From Planctomycetota bacterium (GTDB taxonomy: Bacteria; Planctomycetota; Phycisphaerae; WQYP01): a DNA stretch of 36,256 nt. Below are positions 1 to 7,898 of the stretch, piece after piece; within the stretch, counting starts at the first letter, position 1; each line of letters begins with the position of its first letter. The notes below the pieces were generated by a model that was given only the letters and a program-made list of their open reading frames with translations, ran no database searches and was not told the DNA's origin. A program made the position numbers and the translations under genes. Location of the stretch: positions 1 through 36,256 of the forward strand of contig JAKAEB010000038.1 of assembly GCA_021818445.1 (NCBI GenBank). The letters run 5' to 3'.

Positions 1-1
1 G

Positions 2-772
2 CGGGTTATGCTGTCGGGACGGAAAAAACATCAACTGCATGTGAGCGAAATATATGCTTTCACCTCGCACAAGGGGCAGCACGTCGAGGCTGAAGATGTC
101 AGTTATAATACTGCAAAACTTATCGATACCCGTCTATTCCTCCATTGCCTGAGCCTGCGCTACAACGCTGAAAAACAACATTTGCTGGTGGCGGGCAAGG
201 GTGAATTATCGCTGGAAAATTACCGCCGAGCGGCAAAGGCGGCCAGTGCCCATAAGCCCGCCAATCGAGGCCAATCGGCGTTTGAGTGGCGCAAGAAACT
301 GGACTACCGCGCGGCTACCGGTCGCCTGGCGCTCTCAGGTGGCGTGCGGTTGGTATATCGGCCCATGCGGCCATTTGTGCTTTCACGTAGTATCGCAGGG
401 GCGTATACCGGTCCCAACAAGGGCCTTATTTTGCTCGACGCATCAAAACTCATCGCACGATTGTTGCGGTCTGCGAAAGCATCCTCCGGCGGAGTGGCAT
501 TGGGAATGGGCGGCCCGGCAAAACTTAAATCGGTGCAGGCTTACAAGGCGGCGCTCGAGTTATCCGGTGCCCGTCTAACAGCGGATGTGCTGGCGTTTGA
601 CGCCCGGCGGCAGATTGCCAAAGCCTACAGCGCCGCCGGCCGTGACGCCCACATCACTACGCCGGACGGTAAACTTAATGCGGCAGCACGCGAAATCATC
701 TGGCGGTTGAGTAAATCGTCGCAAAGTGCCATCACGCTGGAGCAGCCACGCGCCAGCGGTTCGGTACCGTAA
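2..772 (+). CDS. C-terminal part of an LptA/OstA-like hypothetical protein (5' partial)
   Basis: The reading frame is already open at the window edge, so the true start lies upstream and at least 257 codons are visible. The protein has several short beta-rich units of the kind 'LRYNAEKQHLLVAGKGEL', 'LDYRAATGRLALSGGVRLVY' and 'ARLTADVLAFDARR'. These alternate a 'coded by structure' strand with a 'transformed' strand, as in LptA/OstA (lipopolysaccharide-transport) beta-jellyroll repeats. Large LptA-like proteins of this style occur in planctomycetes. The match is by pattern, not by a diagnostic motif, so function in envelope lipid transport is only a suggestion. No membrane segment is visible in this part. 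It converges on the minus-strand gene ending at 1046, with a repeat between them. Confidence 0.55.
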   Translation, partial: RVMLSGRKKHQLHVSEIYAFTSHKGQHVEAEDVSYNTAKLIDTRLFLHCLSLRYNAEKQHLLVAGKGELSLENYRRAAKAASAHKPANRGQSAFEWRKKLDYRAATGRLALSGGVRLVYRPMRPFVLSRSIAGAYTGPNKGLILLDASKLIARLLRSAKASSGGVALGMGGPAKLKSVQAYKAALELSGARLTADVLAFDARRQIAKAYSAAGRDAHITTPDGKLNAAAREIIWRLSKSSQSAITLEQPRASGSVP

Positions 773-875
773 AATAGCTTTCTAATATGGGAGCATGTCC
801 GAGTGATAACAGGGCGTGCGACGGGGTGGATGTTGGCGAAGAAGATACGCCGAGGAAGCCACGTCGCAAAGGTCG

Positions 876-1018
876 GGCGAAATACTCTCCGCCCGGAGGG
901 TGTGTCGGCAACGCCCCGTCTGCGGCGTTCTCAAACTCATCCCAGAGTCGCCGTCGGCCCGACGCCTTCCATCCCGGGGCATTTCCGGCCGCAGCTCTGC
1001 CACTACTTGGACAGGCTC
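876..1018 (-). repeat. Dispersed intergenic repeat, copy A
   Basis: Read on the minus strand, this segment aligns with the plus strand at 17095-17252. The first 29 bases match at 24 positions. A 16-base block is identical (974-989 here, 17128-17143 in the other copy). Further blocks match around 'GCGACTCTGG', 'GAGAACGCCGC' and 'GGGCGTT', with small gaps between. Both copies sit between the 3' ends of convergent genes. The short open frames that cross it are therefore not credible genes. The function is unknown; it could be a decayed mobile unit, a structured RNA end or a spreading intergenic element. Confidence 0.75.
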
Positions 1019-1045
1019 CTGGTAATTGCCAAGGGGCTTCGGGGG

Positions 1046-1606
1046 TCAAATAATGAAGATGGCCGCGGCAATCACGGTTGTCCACAGGCCATTTTTGTCA
1101 CCCTCAGCCGTTTGCACGATGTTGCGTGCCCGCACTGTATAGCCGCTCATACGGTAGATTTCTTTGCGTTCGTCATAATTTTTGGCCGGGTCGAATTCAA
1201 TTCCCAGGGTCGTCGCCAGCATGGTTACGGCCGCGTCATCCACTTCGTCACGCAGGCGTTCCTCCGTCAGACCGTATCCCTCAAAGTGACTGATATACCC
1301 ATACTGGTCCTTAATCGCCTTGGCCACCGCAACGCCCGCACCGATGAGGCGATTGGGTTCGTTGGAAGCGATCTCACTGATGACGCCATAGGCTACCTGC
1401 CCGGGGCTTAAATAGCTTATACCCTCGCGAGCATTGATGAATTTGCAGCGGGCGGGCACGATACCCGACACCACGACCAGATTGCATTTTTGAATGCCCG
1501 CATTTCGGTAAGCCAGTTCCAGCGATTGTGCCCTGAAGCGATGCCGCCCTGACCCGCGCGTCAGGAAGAGTTTGCTGGGTATCTGCGGTAAATGCTCTGA
1601 TGCCAT
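1046..1606 (-). CDS. Pyruvoyl-dependent arginine decarboxylase-like protein lacking the pyruvoyl serine
   Basis: The 186-residue protein matches the PvlArgDC family (PdaD; arginine to agmatine, first step of a polyamine route). Visible blocks are the N-terminal 'PSKLFLTRGSGRHRF', the central 'NLVVVSGIVPARCKFI', 'LSPGQVAYGVISEI', the glycine-rich 'RLIGAGVAVAKA', and the C-terminal 'TTVIAAAIFII'. In characterised members a Ser-Ser bond in the central block is cut and the second serine becomes the pyruvoyl group. Here the pair reads Ser47-Gly48, so self-processing in the usual way is not expected. The start at 1606 is preferred over an upstream one because homology begins just after it and 'AGGAAAAGG' precedes it. 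The gene stands alone, facing the repeat. It may be a non-catalytic paralogue or have another chemistry; family placement is firmer than function. Confidence 0.75.
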   Translation of the reverse strand: MASEHLPQIPSKLFLTRGSGRHRFRAQSLELAYRNAGIQKCNLVVVSGIVPARCKFINAREGISYLSPGQVAYGVISEIASNEPNRLIGAGVAVAKAIKDQYGYISHFEGYGLTEERLRDEVDDAAVTMLATTLGIEFDPAKNYDERKEIYRMSGYTVRARNIVQTAEGDKNGLWTTVIAAAIFII

Positions 1607-1893
1607 GCCTTTTCCTAGTTCCAATGCAATCCAGTGCGATTTATAACCGCGAGGTGAGGAAATTAAAATCATCAGAAAGTCCCGGTTTGAACGGCCTACG
1701 GAGGTGTGGATGGTGCTGGGATTATCGCATCGGCTACGTCCCCCTCGCACTTGCATCGAGGGGGAGACTTTCAGCCGGGGATTCCCCTGCTTGATCTCTC
1801 CTGACATGGCTCACCGTTGACTGGCTTGGTCAATTCACCAACAACGATGCGGGGGTACGAGAGCAAAAATCCCCATCACTGGCACACTTTGAG

Positions 1894-1921
1894 TTGCAGA
1901 GATTCAAAAAAACCTTATTTT
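1894..1921 (+). promoter_or_regulatory. Candidate promoter for the HU gene
   Basis: TTGCAG at 1894-1899 and TATTTT at 1916-1921 are separated by 16 bases and lie about 100 bases upstream of the HU start in an A/T-rich stretch. The hexamers are only partial matches to sigma-70 consensus. Confidence 0.35.
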
Positions 1922-1938
1922 ATTGGGCTGTTGAATGT

Positions 1939-1984
1939 CCGAGTTCGGAACCGTCCCCGGCGGCGGAGCGCCGGACGAACTCGG
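1939..1984 (+). promoter_or_regulatory. Nested inverted repeat in the HU gene leader
   Basis: CCGAGTTCG (1939-1947) pairs perfectly with CGAACTCGG (1976-1984). Inside it CCGGCG (1957-1962) pairs with CGCCGG (1969-1974). The folded element ends 34 bases before the HU start codon, so it should lie in the 5' untranslated RNA. It has no U-run, so it is not an ordinary terminator. It could be an RNA-stability element, a binding site for HU itself or a translational control structure. Confidence 0.5.
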
Positions 1985-2018
1985 TCAACCACGTCCGCCA
2001 TGTATAAGGAGAAGCTTC

Positions 2019-2324
2019 ATGGCCAAATCTCTCACCAAATCCCAAATCACTGCCAAGCTCGCGGAAGCCGTGGGCAAGCAGAGCAACACGGAAGTCAGCA
2101 AGAAACTTGCTGACACCTTTCTCACCTGTCTCGCCGAGTTGGCTTACAAGGAAGCCAAAAACAAATTCACACTTCCCGGTATTGGCAAGCTGGTTGTGAG
2201 CCATCGTAAAAAGCGCATGGGCCGCAATCCTGCAACCGGCGAAACGATGGAAATTCCGGCCAAACGCGTCGTGAAATTCCGCGTTGCCAAGGTCGCCAAG
2301 GAAAGCATCCTCGGCGCCAAGTAA
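2019..2324 (+). CDS. HU/IHF-family DNA-binding protein
   Basis: The 101-residue basic protein is a nucleoid-associated histone-like protein that bends and compacts DNA as a dimer. The N-terminal helices begin 'MAKSLTKSQITAKLAEAV', and the hallmark beta-arm motif GRNPATGE lies at residues 68-75, followed by the basic 'IPAKRVVKFRVAKVAK'. The start is fixed by AAGGAG at about 2006-2011, eight or so bases before the ATG at 2019; an upstream in-frame ATG lies inside the leader hairpin and is rejected. The gene is monocistronic: it has its own promoter region and leader hairpin and is followed by two strong hairpins. Whether it is HU-like or IHF-like cannot be told by eye. Confidence 0.95.
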   Translation: MAKSLTKSQITAKLAEAVGKQSNTEVSKKLADTFLTCLAELAYKEAKNKFTLPGIGKLVVSHRKKRMGRNPATGETMEIPAKRVVKFRVAKVAKESILGAK

Positions 2325-2327
2325 CGG

Positions 2328-2354
2328 ATAAAGACGCACCAGTTGCGTCTTTAT
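2328..2354 (+). terminator. Hairpin just after the HU gene
   Basis: ATAAAGACGCA (2328-2338) pairs over 11 bases with TGCGTCTTTAT (2344-2354) around the loop CCAGT. It begins three bases after the stop codon. There is only a short U-run, so it may act as a 3' stabiliser as much as a terminator. Confidence 0.65.
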
Positions 2355-2401
2355 TCAGGCCACTGGCGGACCATTGCACCGTCAGAGAGGTGACCAGACT
2401 A

Positions 2402-2438
2402 AAACGCCCTTTCGTTCCAATTGGCCGAAAGGGCGTTT
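2402..2438. terminator. Bidirectional intrinsic terminator between the HU gene and purN
   Basis: AAACGCCCTTTCG (2402-2414) pairs perfectly over 13 bases with CGAAAGGGCGTTT (2426-2438). T-rich sequence follows on both strands. It lies between the convergent HU and purN genes and can serve both. Confidence 0.85.
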
Positions 2439-2485
2439 GGTTTTAACTCTTTAAGCTCGTGGCTGACATGCGATGGGAAACCGGC

Positions 2486-3103
2486 CTAAGGCCGGCATCC
2501 ACCAATTTGGCGTTGCATACTCAACCATACATTTTTAATAGCAGCGGGATAGGCGATGCGCTCTTCTGCAAAAACTCGCGCTGCGAGAGTTGCGGGCGTA
2601 TCGTCGGGCCGCACCGGGCAGGTACGCTGGAGAATAACAGGGCCATGATCGTATTGGTTGTCCGCAAAATGCACGGTGCATCCGCTTTGCGTTGCACCGG
2701 ATTTAATCACCGCATCATGAACATGCATCCCGTGCATGCCCCGCCCGCCGAAATCCGGCAGCAGGGACGGATGGATATTAAGTGTTCGCCCTACCCAATG
2801 GGCAGGAATCTTCCAGAAGCACAGGAAGCCCGCCATACAGACCAGATCAACCCCGGCAGCATCAATGCACGCCGTAAGCGCATTTGAATAGGTCTCCACA
2901 TCCGCAAATGCCTTACGCGGCAGCACCTCGCACGCCAGACCCGCACCCCGCGCCCGATCAATCCCGACCGCATCAGATCGGCTTGCGATAACCAGAACAA
3001 TCCGCGCCGGCAAATCGCCGCTATCGATAGCATGGGCAAGATTCAGCATGGTCGAGCCTGAACCTGATATCAGTACCGCTAACTTGGCAACCGGCAGCGT
3101 CAT
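2486..3103 (-). CDS. purN: Phosphoribosylglycinamide formyltransferase (GART)
   Basis: The 205-residue enzyme transfers a formyl group from 10-formyltetrahydrofolate to glycinamide ribonucleotide, the third step of purine synthesis in the cytoplasm. The N-terminal phosphate-binding loop is 'VLISGSGSTMLNL'. The catalytic triad is visible as Asn109 and His111 in 'NIHPSLLPDFGG' and Asp152 in 'YDHGPVILQ'. Length is that of bacterial PurN. The ATG overlaps the stop of the upstream MFS gene as ATGA (3100-3103), so translation is probably coupled. It is the last gene of the minus-strand run and reads into the terminator at 2402-2438. Confidence 0.95.
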   Translation of the reverse strand: MTLPVAKLAVLISGSGSTMLNLAHAIDSGDLPARIVLVIASRSDAVGIDRARGAGLACEVLPRKAFADVETYSNALTACIDAAGVDLVCMAGFLCFWKIPAHWVGRTLNIHPSLLPDFGGRGMHGMHVHDAVIKSGATQSGCTVHFADNQYDHGPVILQRTCPVRPDDTPATLAARVFAEERIAYPAAIKNVWLSMQRQIGGCRP

Positions 3104-4344
3104 GGCACACGTATCGCCTTTCTCCCCAGTCGCAGCTTCAACCGGTAGGAAAGGCCAAGAAGAATGCCTAATCCCGCCAGTTGTACGAGCAGAATCGTAA
3201 TAGCTTTGGGTCCCAGCGCACCCGCCTCACCCGACATCGCTGCCAGCGCCGGGCCCAAAACCGTTCCGACACCGATCACAGCTTCGTGAATGCCGGCGTT
3301 ATGCCCGGACCCGCGACTCAGGTGCATGGCATAATAAAGCGAACCGGAATAAATCATCGCGAGTGCCAGGCCCAGAACGATCTGCAGCACAATCAGCTCG
3401 GCTAAGTTTTGGGACACGATAATGAAGTAGGTGCTGACAAGCATGATGGAGACAAACGTTAATTTCCAGCGGATACGGTACCGCCACCCGATCCATACCC
3501 ACGCCAGTACAAAACCGATCACACGCGCAAACATGTAAATGGAACCGACCGCCGTGGCAACGCCTGTGTTATTAATTCCCAATCCTTTGGTGACCGCCGG
3601 CATCAGGGGCACCATGGCGTTGGCACTTACATACGCAAATAGATTGGCCACCCACGCCATCATCAACAGTGTGCTCGCCTTCATCGGTTCAAGAGGTACT
3701 GCCGCATCCTCCGCATGGTCGGCGGTGTGTTCCTTCTGGATCATGGATTGGGGAATAGTCCAGAAGGCCGTCACTACCAGAATCACCAGCACACAGCCAC
3801 CCAAAACAAGGCATAGATTCGACCAGCCAAGCAGTTCCCCACAGGCACCGGTCAGAAAAAATGCGATAAATGTACTCGTGGACCACGACAGGTTGTAAAG
3901 CATCATTCGCGTTCCCAAACGCAAAGTGCCCGGCGTGCGTGAAAGCGCCGATTCAATGGCCGGCCATGACGGTGTGGCCAGCAGATTCAGCGCAAAAATC
4001 GCCACCGCCATCAGGTCGAAATTGTTATTCGCCGCTGCCAATGCCCCAATGATAAAAACCAGCAGACACGAGCCGGTCGCCGCCAATAAAACCCGCTTGG
4101 CACCCCAACGGTCAACCAATCGACCGGAAAAATATGCGGCTACTGTGTATATCAAGCCGCCACCCGCCGCCACCCACAATGTGCTCGAAGCCGGGACCTT
4201 CAATCTGTATATGCATAAAAAGTAAACCGCGTTGGATATCATGGAATAGCAAAACACAACAACGAAGTGGCACACATACCACGGCAGGAGCGTGCGGGAA
4301 TTTTTAATAGTGGCTGTTTCAGCCGGCAAATGCTCTTGTGTCAA
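3100..4344 (-). CDS. Major facilitator superfamily transporter
   Basis: The 414-residue protein has about twelve hydrophobic segments, starting with 'WYVCHFVVVFCYSMISNAVYF' style helices. A basic loop, 'SGRLVDRWGAKRVLL', between helices 2 and 3 is the typical MFS motif A. A charged central loop ('MIQKEHTADHAEDAA') separates the two halves. The substrate is not evident. The start is a TTG whose last bases form TTGA with the stop of the upstream glutamate dehydrogenase gene; the downstream end overlaps purN by four bases. The position between glutamate dehydrogenase and purN suggests co-transcription but does not by itself name a substrate; an amino acid, nucleobase or sugar are all possible. 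Confidence 0.85.
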   Translation of the reverse strand: MTQEHLPAETATIKNSRTLLPWYVCHFVVVFCYSMISNAVYFLCIYRLKVPASSTLWVAAGGGLIYTVAAYFSGRLVDRWGAKRVLLAATGSCLLVFIIGALAAANNNFDLMAVAIFALNLLATPSWPAIESALSRTPGTLRLGTRMMLYNLSWSTSTFIAFFLTGACGELLGWSNLCLVLGGCVLVILVVTAFWTIPQSMIQKEHTADHAEDAAVPLEPMKASTLLMMAWVANLFAYVSANAMVPLMPAVTKGLGINNTGVATAVGSIYMFARVIGFVLAWVWIGWRYRIRWKLTFVSIMLVSTYFIIVSQNLAELIVLQIVLGLALAMIYSGSLYYAMHLSRGSGHNAGIHEAVIGVGTVLGPALAAMSGEAGALGPKAITILLVQLAGLGILLGLSYRLKLRLGRKAIRVP

Positions 4345-5663
4345 GGAAAAATCCCTCGGCGCAGGTAACTATCCGCCAGGTGCTCCACGGCCACACCAAA
4401 TGCCGCCGTACTTAGATCGGTATCGTGGCGGTGCGATGCCAAACGCACACGCCGTGCTGCCAGCACGATGGTGCGTTGCAATTCCCGGTCAACCCGCTGC
4501 AAATCCCAGTGCACACCCATCTTGTTTTGAACCCACTCCAAATAGCTTACAGTTACGCCACCTGCATTGCATAAGATTGCCGGCAAAACCGCAATACCGC
4601 GTTGCCGCAAAACCTCCGCACCGGCCGGAGTAGTGGGGCCGTTGCCACCCTCCACCAGCACTTTGCAGTCCAGCCAATGCGCTTTTTCCTCATCAATCAT
4701 GCGCTCCAGCGCCGCAGGTATGAATACATCGGTCGAGGTTCGATAAAATTCTTCGGCCGGTACTTCGCGCGTTCCAGCGGATTTAAACCCGGCGATGGAG
4801 CCGTTATTAACCACATGCTGCTGAAGTTCGCCCGTTGGCAGCCCATCGGCGTTCACCAGTGCGGCGGCGTGATCCATCACCGCAATCAACTTTCCACCCT
4901 CGGCACCCAGCGCCTGGGCTGCAAATGCCCCCACATTACCAAACCCCAGAAGGCTGTAGCGGAGTGTATCCATTCGCAAATTCAGTTCCGGCAGCAATTC
5001 AGATAAGACATAGCAGATGCCCTGACCCGTTGCTTTTTCACGTCCTTCGCTGCCACCACAACCCACCGATTTCCCCGTAACCACATGCACCATACCCTGG
5101 TGCGCACCATCGGTATGGGTATTGATGTAGGTATCCATCATCCAATCCATAATCTGAGCGTTGGTGCCTACATCCGGTGCCGGAATATCATGATCGGGGC
5201 CAATATGATTGCCCATCGCCGAGGTAAAGCGGCGCGTTAATCGCATTAATTCATTCGAGGAAAGTTCGCGTGCATTAACTTTTACCCCACCCTTGGCACC
5301 GCCAAATGGAAGCCGCATCAAAGCGCACTTCATCGTCATCCAAAGCGCCAGGGCCTTTACATCATCCAGACTCACTTCCGGATGGTACCGTATGCCGCCT
5401 TTATACGGACCAAGCACATTGTTATGCTGAATGCGGTAACCCTTGAATATTTCATAACTGCCATCATCCCGCCGCACGGGAAAATGAACGATCAATTCAT
5501 TTTTGGGCTGGCTTAGGATGGCTCGCACATACCCGGGTGCGTTGACAACTTCACAGGCCTGATTGACCGACTCTACCGCCATGGCGAATAGGGAATCGGG
5601 GTCTGTCGGAGAAAGCGGCTTGGCATTGGGCAATTCGATGGGAACCCGCAGAGTCGGAGTCAA
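4341..5663 (-). CDS. gdhA: Glutamate dehydrogenase (Glu/Leu/Phe/Val dehydrogenase family)
   Basis: The 440-residue enzyme interconverts glutamate and 2-oxoglutarate plus ammonium with NAD(P). The substrate-binding segment 'GPYKGGIRYHPEV' has Lys88, 'MTMKCAL' has Lys112 and the catalytic Lys124 lies in 'PFGGAKGGVKVN'. 'PAPDVGTNAQIMDW' follows. The dinucleotide fold is marked by 'GFGNVG', and 'VEGGNGPTTPAG' and 'LCNAGGVTVSYLEW' are the usual C-terminal blocks. Length fits the small hexameric class. The start is TTG at 5663, preceded at good distance by GGAGG. It lies 32 bases after the glycosyltransferase stop and overlaps the MFS start. Coenzyme preference cannot be read safely by eye. Confidence 0.93.
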   Translation of the reverse strand: MTPTLRVPIELPNAKPLSPTDPDSLFAMAVESVNQACEVVNAPGYVRAILSQPKNELIVHFPVRRDDGSYEIFKGYRIQHNNVLGPYKGGIRYHPEVSLDDVKALALWMTMKCALMRLPFGGAKGGVKVNARELSSNELMRLTRRFTSAMGNHIGPDHDIPAPDVGTNAQIMDWMMDTYINTHTDGAHQGMVHVVTGKSVGCGGSEGREKATGQGICYVLSELLPELNLRMDTLRYSLLGFGNVGAFAAQALGAEGGKLIAVMDHAAALVNADGLPTGELQQHVVNNGSIAGFKSAGTREVPAEEFYRTSTDVFIPAALERMIDEEKAHWLDCKVLVEGGNGPTTPAGAEVLRQRGIAVLPAILCNAGGVTVSYLEWVQNKMGVHWDLQRVDRELQRTIVLAARRVRLASHRHDTDLSTAAFGVAVEHLADSYLRRGIFP

Positions 5664-5695
5664 TGTTTTCCTCCAGTGTTACTGACCACCACAAT

Positions 5696-6643
5696 TTAAT
5701 GCATCATAACCGCTGCAGCTTGGGCCAACACCTGCGGCCGCACCAATCGACGCACCATTGGTCCTATGGGCCGCCACCACTTCGGATTACTGCAAATAAA
5801 TATTGCCAACGTCGGTACACCCAACGCCGCCGCAAGGTGGGCCACACCGCTGTCATTGCCGCAAAATACCAGTGCCGATGACAATTCCTCCACCAGATGA
5901 GGGAGATCATACGTCTTAATGGTATCAAATTCCTGCCTTAATTCTGATATCGCCGTCGTGGTCATTCGTTCGCATTCAACAGGTCCGAGAATAAACCGCG
6001 GATGCAGGTTTTTCGCAATCAGTCCCCGTGCCAGCCGTTTGAAGTTATCCAGTGGCCAACATTTGGCCTGCCCGCCGCTGCCGGGATGAATCAATACCGT
6101 CGAGCCAACGGGCTTCCATTTTGACCGCGATCCCGGCACCGGTTCAACCGGATTGAATCCGACAGCGACATCCAATTGTCGAAACCACTGCAGAACAATG
6201 TGATCGGATGTGCCTCCCTCTGGCCGAGGGTCAAAATACGATATTCGTCCAGCAGTGGTGTGGCGTTGAGCCGCCATCGCCCAGCAGTCATGGCCGTTAC
6301 TTACGCCGCTGATAAGCCAATCGCACCTTGCCCATGGCACCGACGCATCGGCATGATCGGCACCAAACCAGCGATGATGATCATGCATGTTGATATCCGC
6401 CGCGGCATCCGCCCAACCCAAAGATGCAAATAATTGGCCAATAGAGTTCGTTGTGACTAAAGTGATGTGGCAAGCCGGATAGAGCGACCGCAACCGATCC
6501 ATCAATGGCCGAAGCAAAACCGTATCGCCCAATGCCCCGGCAAATACCACAGTTATTCTCGGCCCATCATCCCCGGAAGAACTGATGCCGGTACGAACGC
6601 TTTCCCTCACGCCAACGGCGTGCGACTGACCTTCTGTATCCAT
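5696..6643 (-). CDS. Glycosyltransferase family 9 (heptosyltransferase-like)
   Basis: The protein (315 residues from the ATG at 6643) has the two-domain GT-B pattern of lipopolysaccharide heptosyltransferases such as WaaF/WaaC. 'FAGALGDTVLLRPLM' begins the first Rossmann-like domain, 'LIHPGSGGQAKCWP' opens the second, and 'FCGNDSGVAHLAAALGVP' is the sugar-nucleotide-binding region. It probably adds a heptose or another sugar to an envelope glycolipid or glycan at the cytoplasmic face. The start is uncertain. GTG at 6676, ATG at 6643 and GTG at 6610 are all in frame; the last makes a GTGA overlap with the mnmA stop, in keeping with the coupled genes downstream. Homology begins after all three. 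Confidence 0.85.
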   Translation of the reverse strand: MDTEGQSHAVGVRESVRTGISSSGDDGPRITVVFAGALGDTVLLRPLMDRLRSLYPACHITLVTTNSIGQLFASLGWADAAADINMHDHHRWFGADHADASVPWARCDWLISGVSNGHDCWAMAAQRHTTAGRISYFDPRPEGGTSDHIVLQWFRQLDVAVGFNPVEPVPGSRSKWKPVGSTVLIHPGSGGQAKCWPLDNFKRLARGLIAKNLHPRFILGPVECERMTTTAISELRQEFDTIKTYDLPHLVEELSSALVFCGNDSGVAHLAAALGVPTLAIFICSNPKWWRPIGPMVRRLVRPQVLAQAAAVMMH

Positions 6644-7740
6644 CCTCCACCCAGAACCCGATCTTCCTCGTAGCACACAACTGCCTGACCAGGTGTAATG
6701 GCCGCTGTAGGCTGGTCAAAACTGACCAATAAATTGTGATCGGCGGTAAGCGTTACAACCGCCGGTGCGGGTTGCGAATTGTAACGCACCTTGGCCAGGC
6801 ACCGTTTCTGCCGGGGCAAATCGTCATCCAGCCAGTTTATCTCGTTGGCCAGCAGGTGTTGCGACAAAAGCTCTTCCGCCGGGCCTAGATGCACACGATT
6901 GGTCTGGCTGTCAATCGCCGTGACATAAATGGGATATCCAAACGCCACGCCCACACCCTTCCGTTGGCCCACCGTAAAGCGCTGGTGGCCGGGGTGCTTT
7001 CCCACCACGTTGCCATCCGGACCGATAAACTCTCCCGGTCGTATGCTCTCGGGGCTTTTTTTCGACAAGAGGTCGAAATAGTTATTATTTGGCACAAAGC
7101 AGATTTCCTGTGAATCCGGCTTGGAATGGACGGGTAATCCCCATTCTTGCGCCATCTCCCGCACTTGGCTCTTAGGGTAATCCCCAATCGGTAAAAGCAT
7201 GCGGGGCAATTCCTCCGGCGGCACCCCAAAAAGAACATAACTTTGATCTTTCGTCAGGTCGCTGCCACGCCGGATTGCCGGTCTGCCGCCCGGTGTTCGG
7301 CCCACCCGCGCATAATGACCGGTGGCGACATAGTCCGCACCGACCGCTCGGGCGTAGCGAGCCAATTTTCCAAATTTCAGGTATTCATTGCAACGCACAC
7401 ACGGATTTGGCGTACGGCCAGCATTATATTCCTGCACAAAATAGTCTACGATGCGTCCGAAATCCGATCGGAAATTCAACGCATAAAAATCCATCCCCAG
7501 CAATCCCGCCACGTAGCGTGCGTCCGCGGCGTCACCGGTGGAACAACATCCCTTACGATTAGCCTTCCGCGCATCGGGATCGCAGGAAGTGTCCTCATCC
7601 ATCTCGCCACCCAAACGCATAAAAACGCCCATGCACTCATATCCCTGTCGCTGCAAAAGAGCGGCTGCGACGGAACTGTCCACGCCCCCCGACATGGCGA
7701 CAACCACCTTCTTTCCTTTGCCCGTTGGCTCATCAAACAT
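6607..7740 (-). CDS. mnmA: tRNA-specific 2-thiouridylase MnmA
   Basis: The 377-residue enzyme thiolates U34 of tRNA-Lys, -Glu and -Gln, using ATP and sulfur relayed as a persulfide. The PP-loop SGGVDSS lies at residues 17-23. The two catalytic cysteines are Cys114 in 'TPNPCVRCN' and Cys214 in 'DSQEICFVP'. 'ATGHYARV' and 'KDQSYVLF' are standard, and a beta-barrel domain ends the protein. It heads the minus-strand run and overlaps the glycosyltransferase gene. No ribosome-binding site is visible before the ATG at 7740, and a perfect TATAAT lies only six bases away, which suggests a leaderless or nearly leaderless transcript. Confidence 0.96.
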   Translation of the reverse strand: MFDEPTGKGKKVVVAMSGGVDSSVAAALLQRQGYECMGVFMRLGGEMDEDTSCDPDARKANRKGCCSTGDAADARYVAGLLGMDFYALNFRSDFGRIVDYFVQEYNAGRTPNPCVRCNEYLKFGKLARYARAVGADYVATGHYARVGRTPGGRPAIRRGSDLTKDQSYVLFGVPPEELPRMLLPIGDYPKSQVREMAQEWGLPVHSKPDSQEICFVPNNNYFDLLSKKSPESIRPGEFIGPDGNVVGKHPGHQRFTVGQRKGVGVAFGYPIYVTAIDSQTNRVHLGPAEELLSQHLLANEINWLDDDLPRQKRCLAKVRYNSQPAPAVVTLTADHNLLVSFDQPTAAITPGQAVVCYEEDRVLGGGWIQKVSRTPLA

Positions 7741-7746
7741 GCCCGG

Positions 7747-7752
7747 ATTATA
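7747..7752 (-). promoter_or_regulatory. Candidate -10 element of the mnmA operon
   Basis: TATAAT on the minus strand ends six bases before the mnmA ATG. No good -35 hexamer is seen at 16-18 bases. Transcription from it would start at or beside the ATG. Confidence 0.4.
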
Positions 7753-7807
7753 ACCGCATCTATGACAGTTCTCTCATTTGGGCAGCGTTGATACCGCCGC
7801 ATCCACC

Positions 7808-7836
7808 TTGACTATCCAATCCGTCACCTCTAATGT
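7808..7836 (+). promoter_or_regulatory. Candidate promoter for the AhpD-like gene
   Basis: TTGACT (7808-7813) and the weak -10 TAATGT (7831-7836) are 17 bases apart, about 65 bases before the GTG start. The region is divergent from mnmA. The -10 match is poor. Confidence 0.3.
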
Positions 7837-7898
7837 TGATACTGGGCAAGGCTTGGGCGGATTTATCTGGTATACAAGTTGCTAAAAGGAGTCCTGTT

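Noticed and set aside
732..1085. Minus-strand open frame across the intergenic repeat
   Set aside because: Its residues resemble those of the frame at 17014-17334 only because both cross the same repeat; the sequence between them has gaps that do not keep frame.
2459..2887. Long plus-strand open frame over purN
   Set aside because: It is the antisense of a clear purN gene and has no family likeness.
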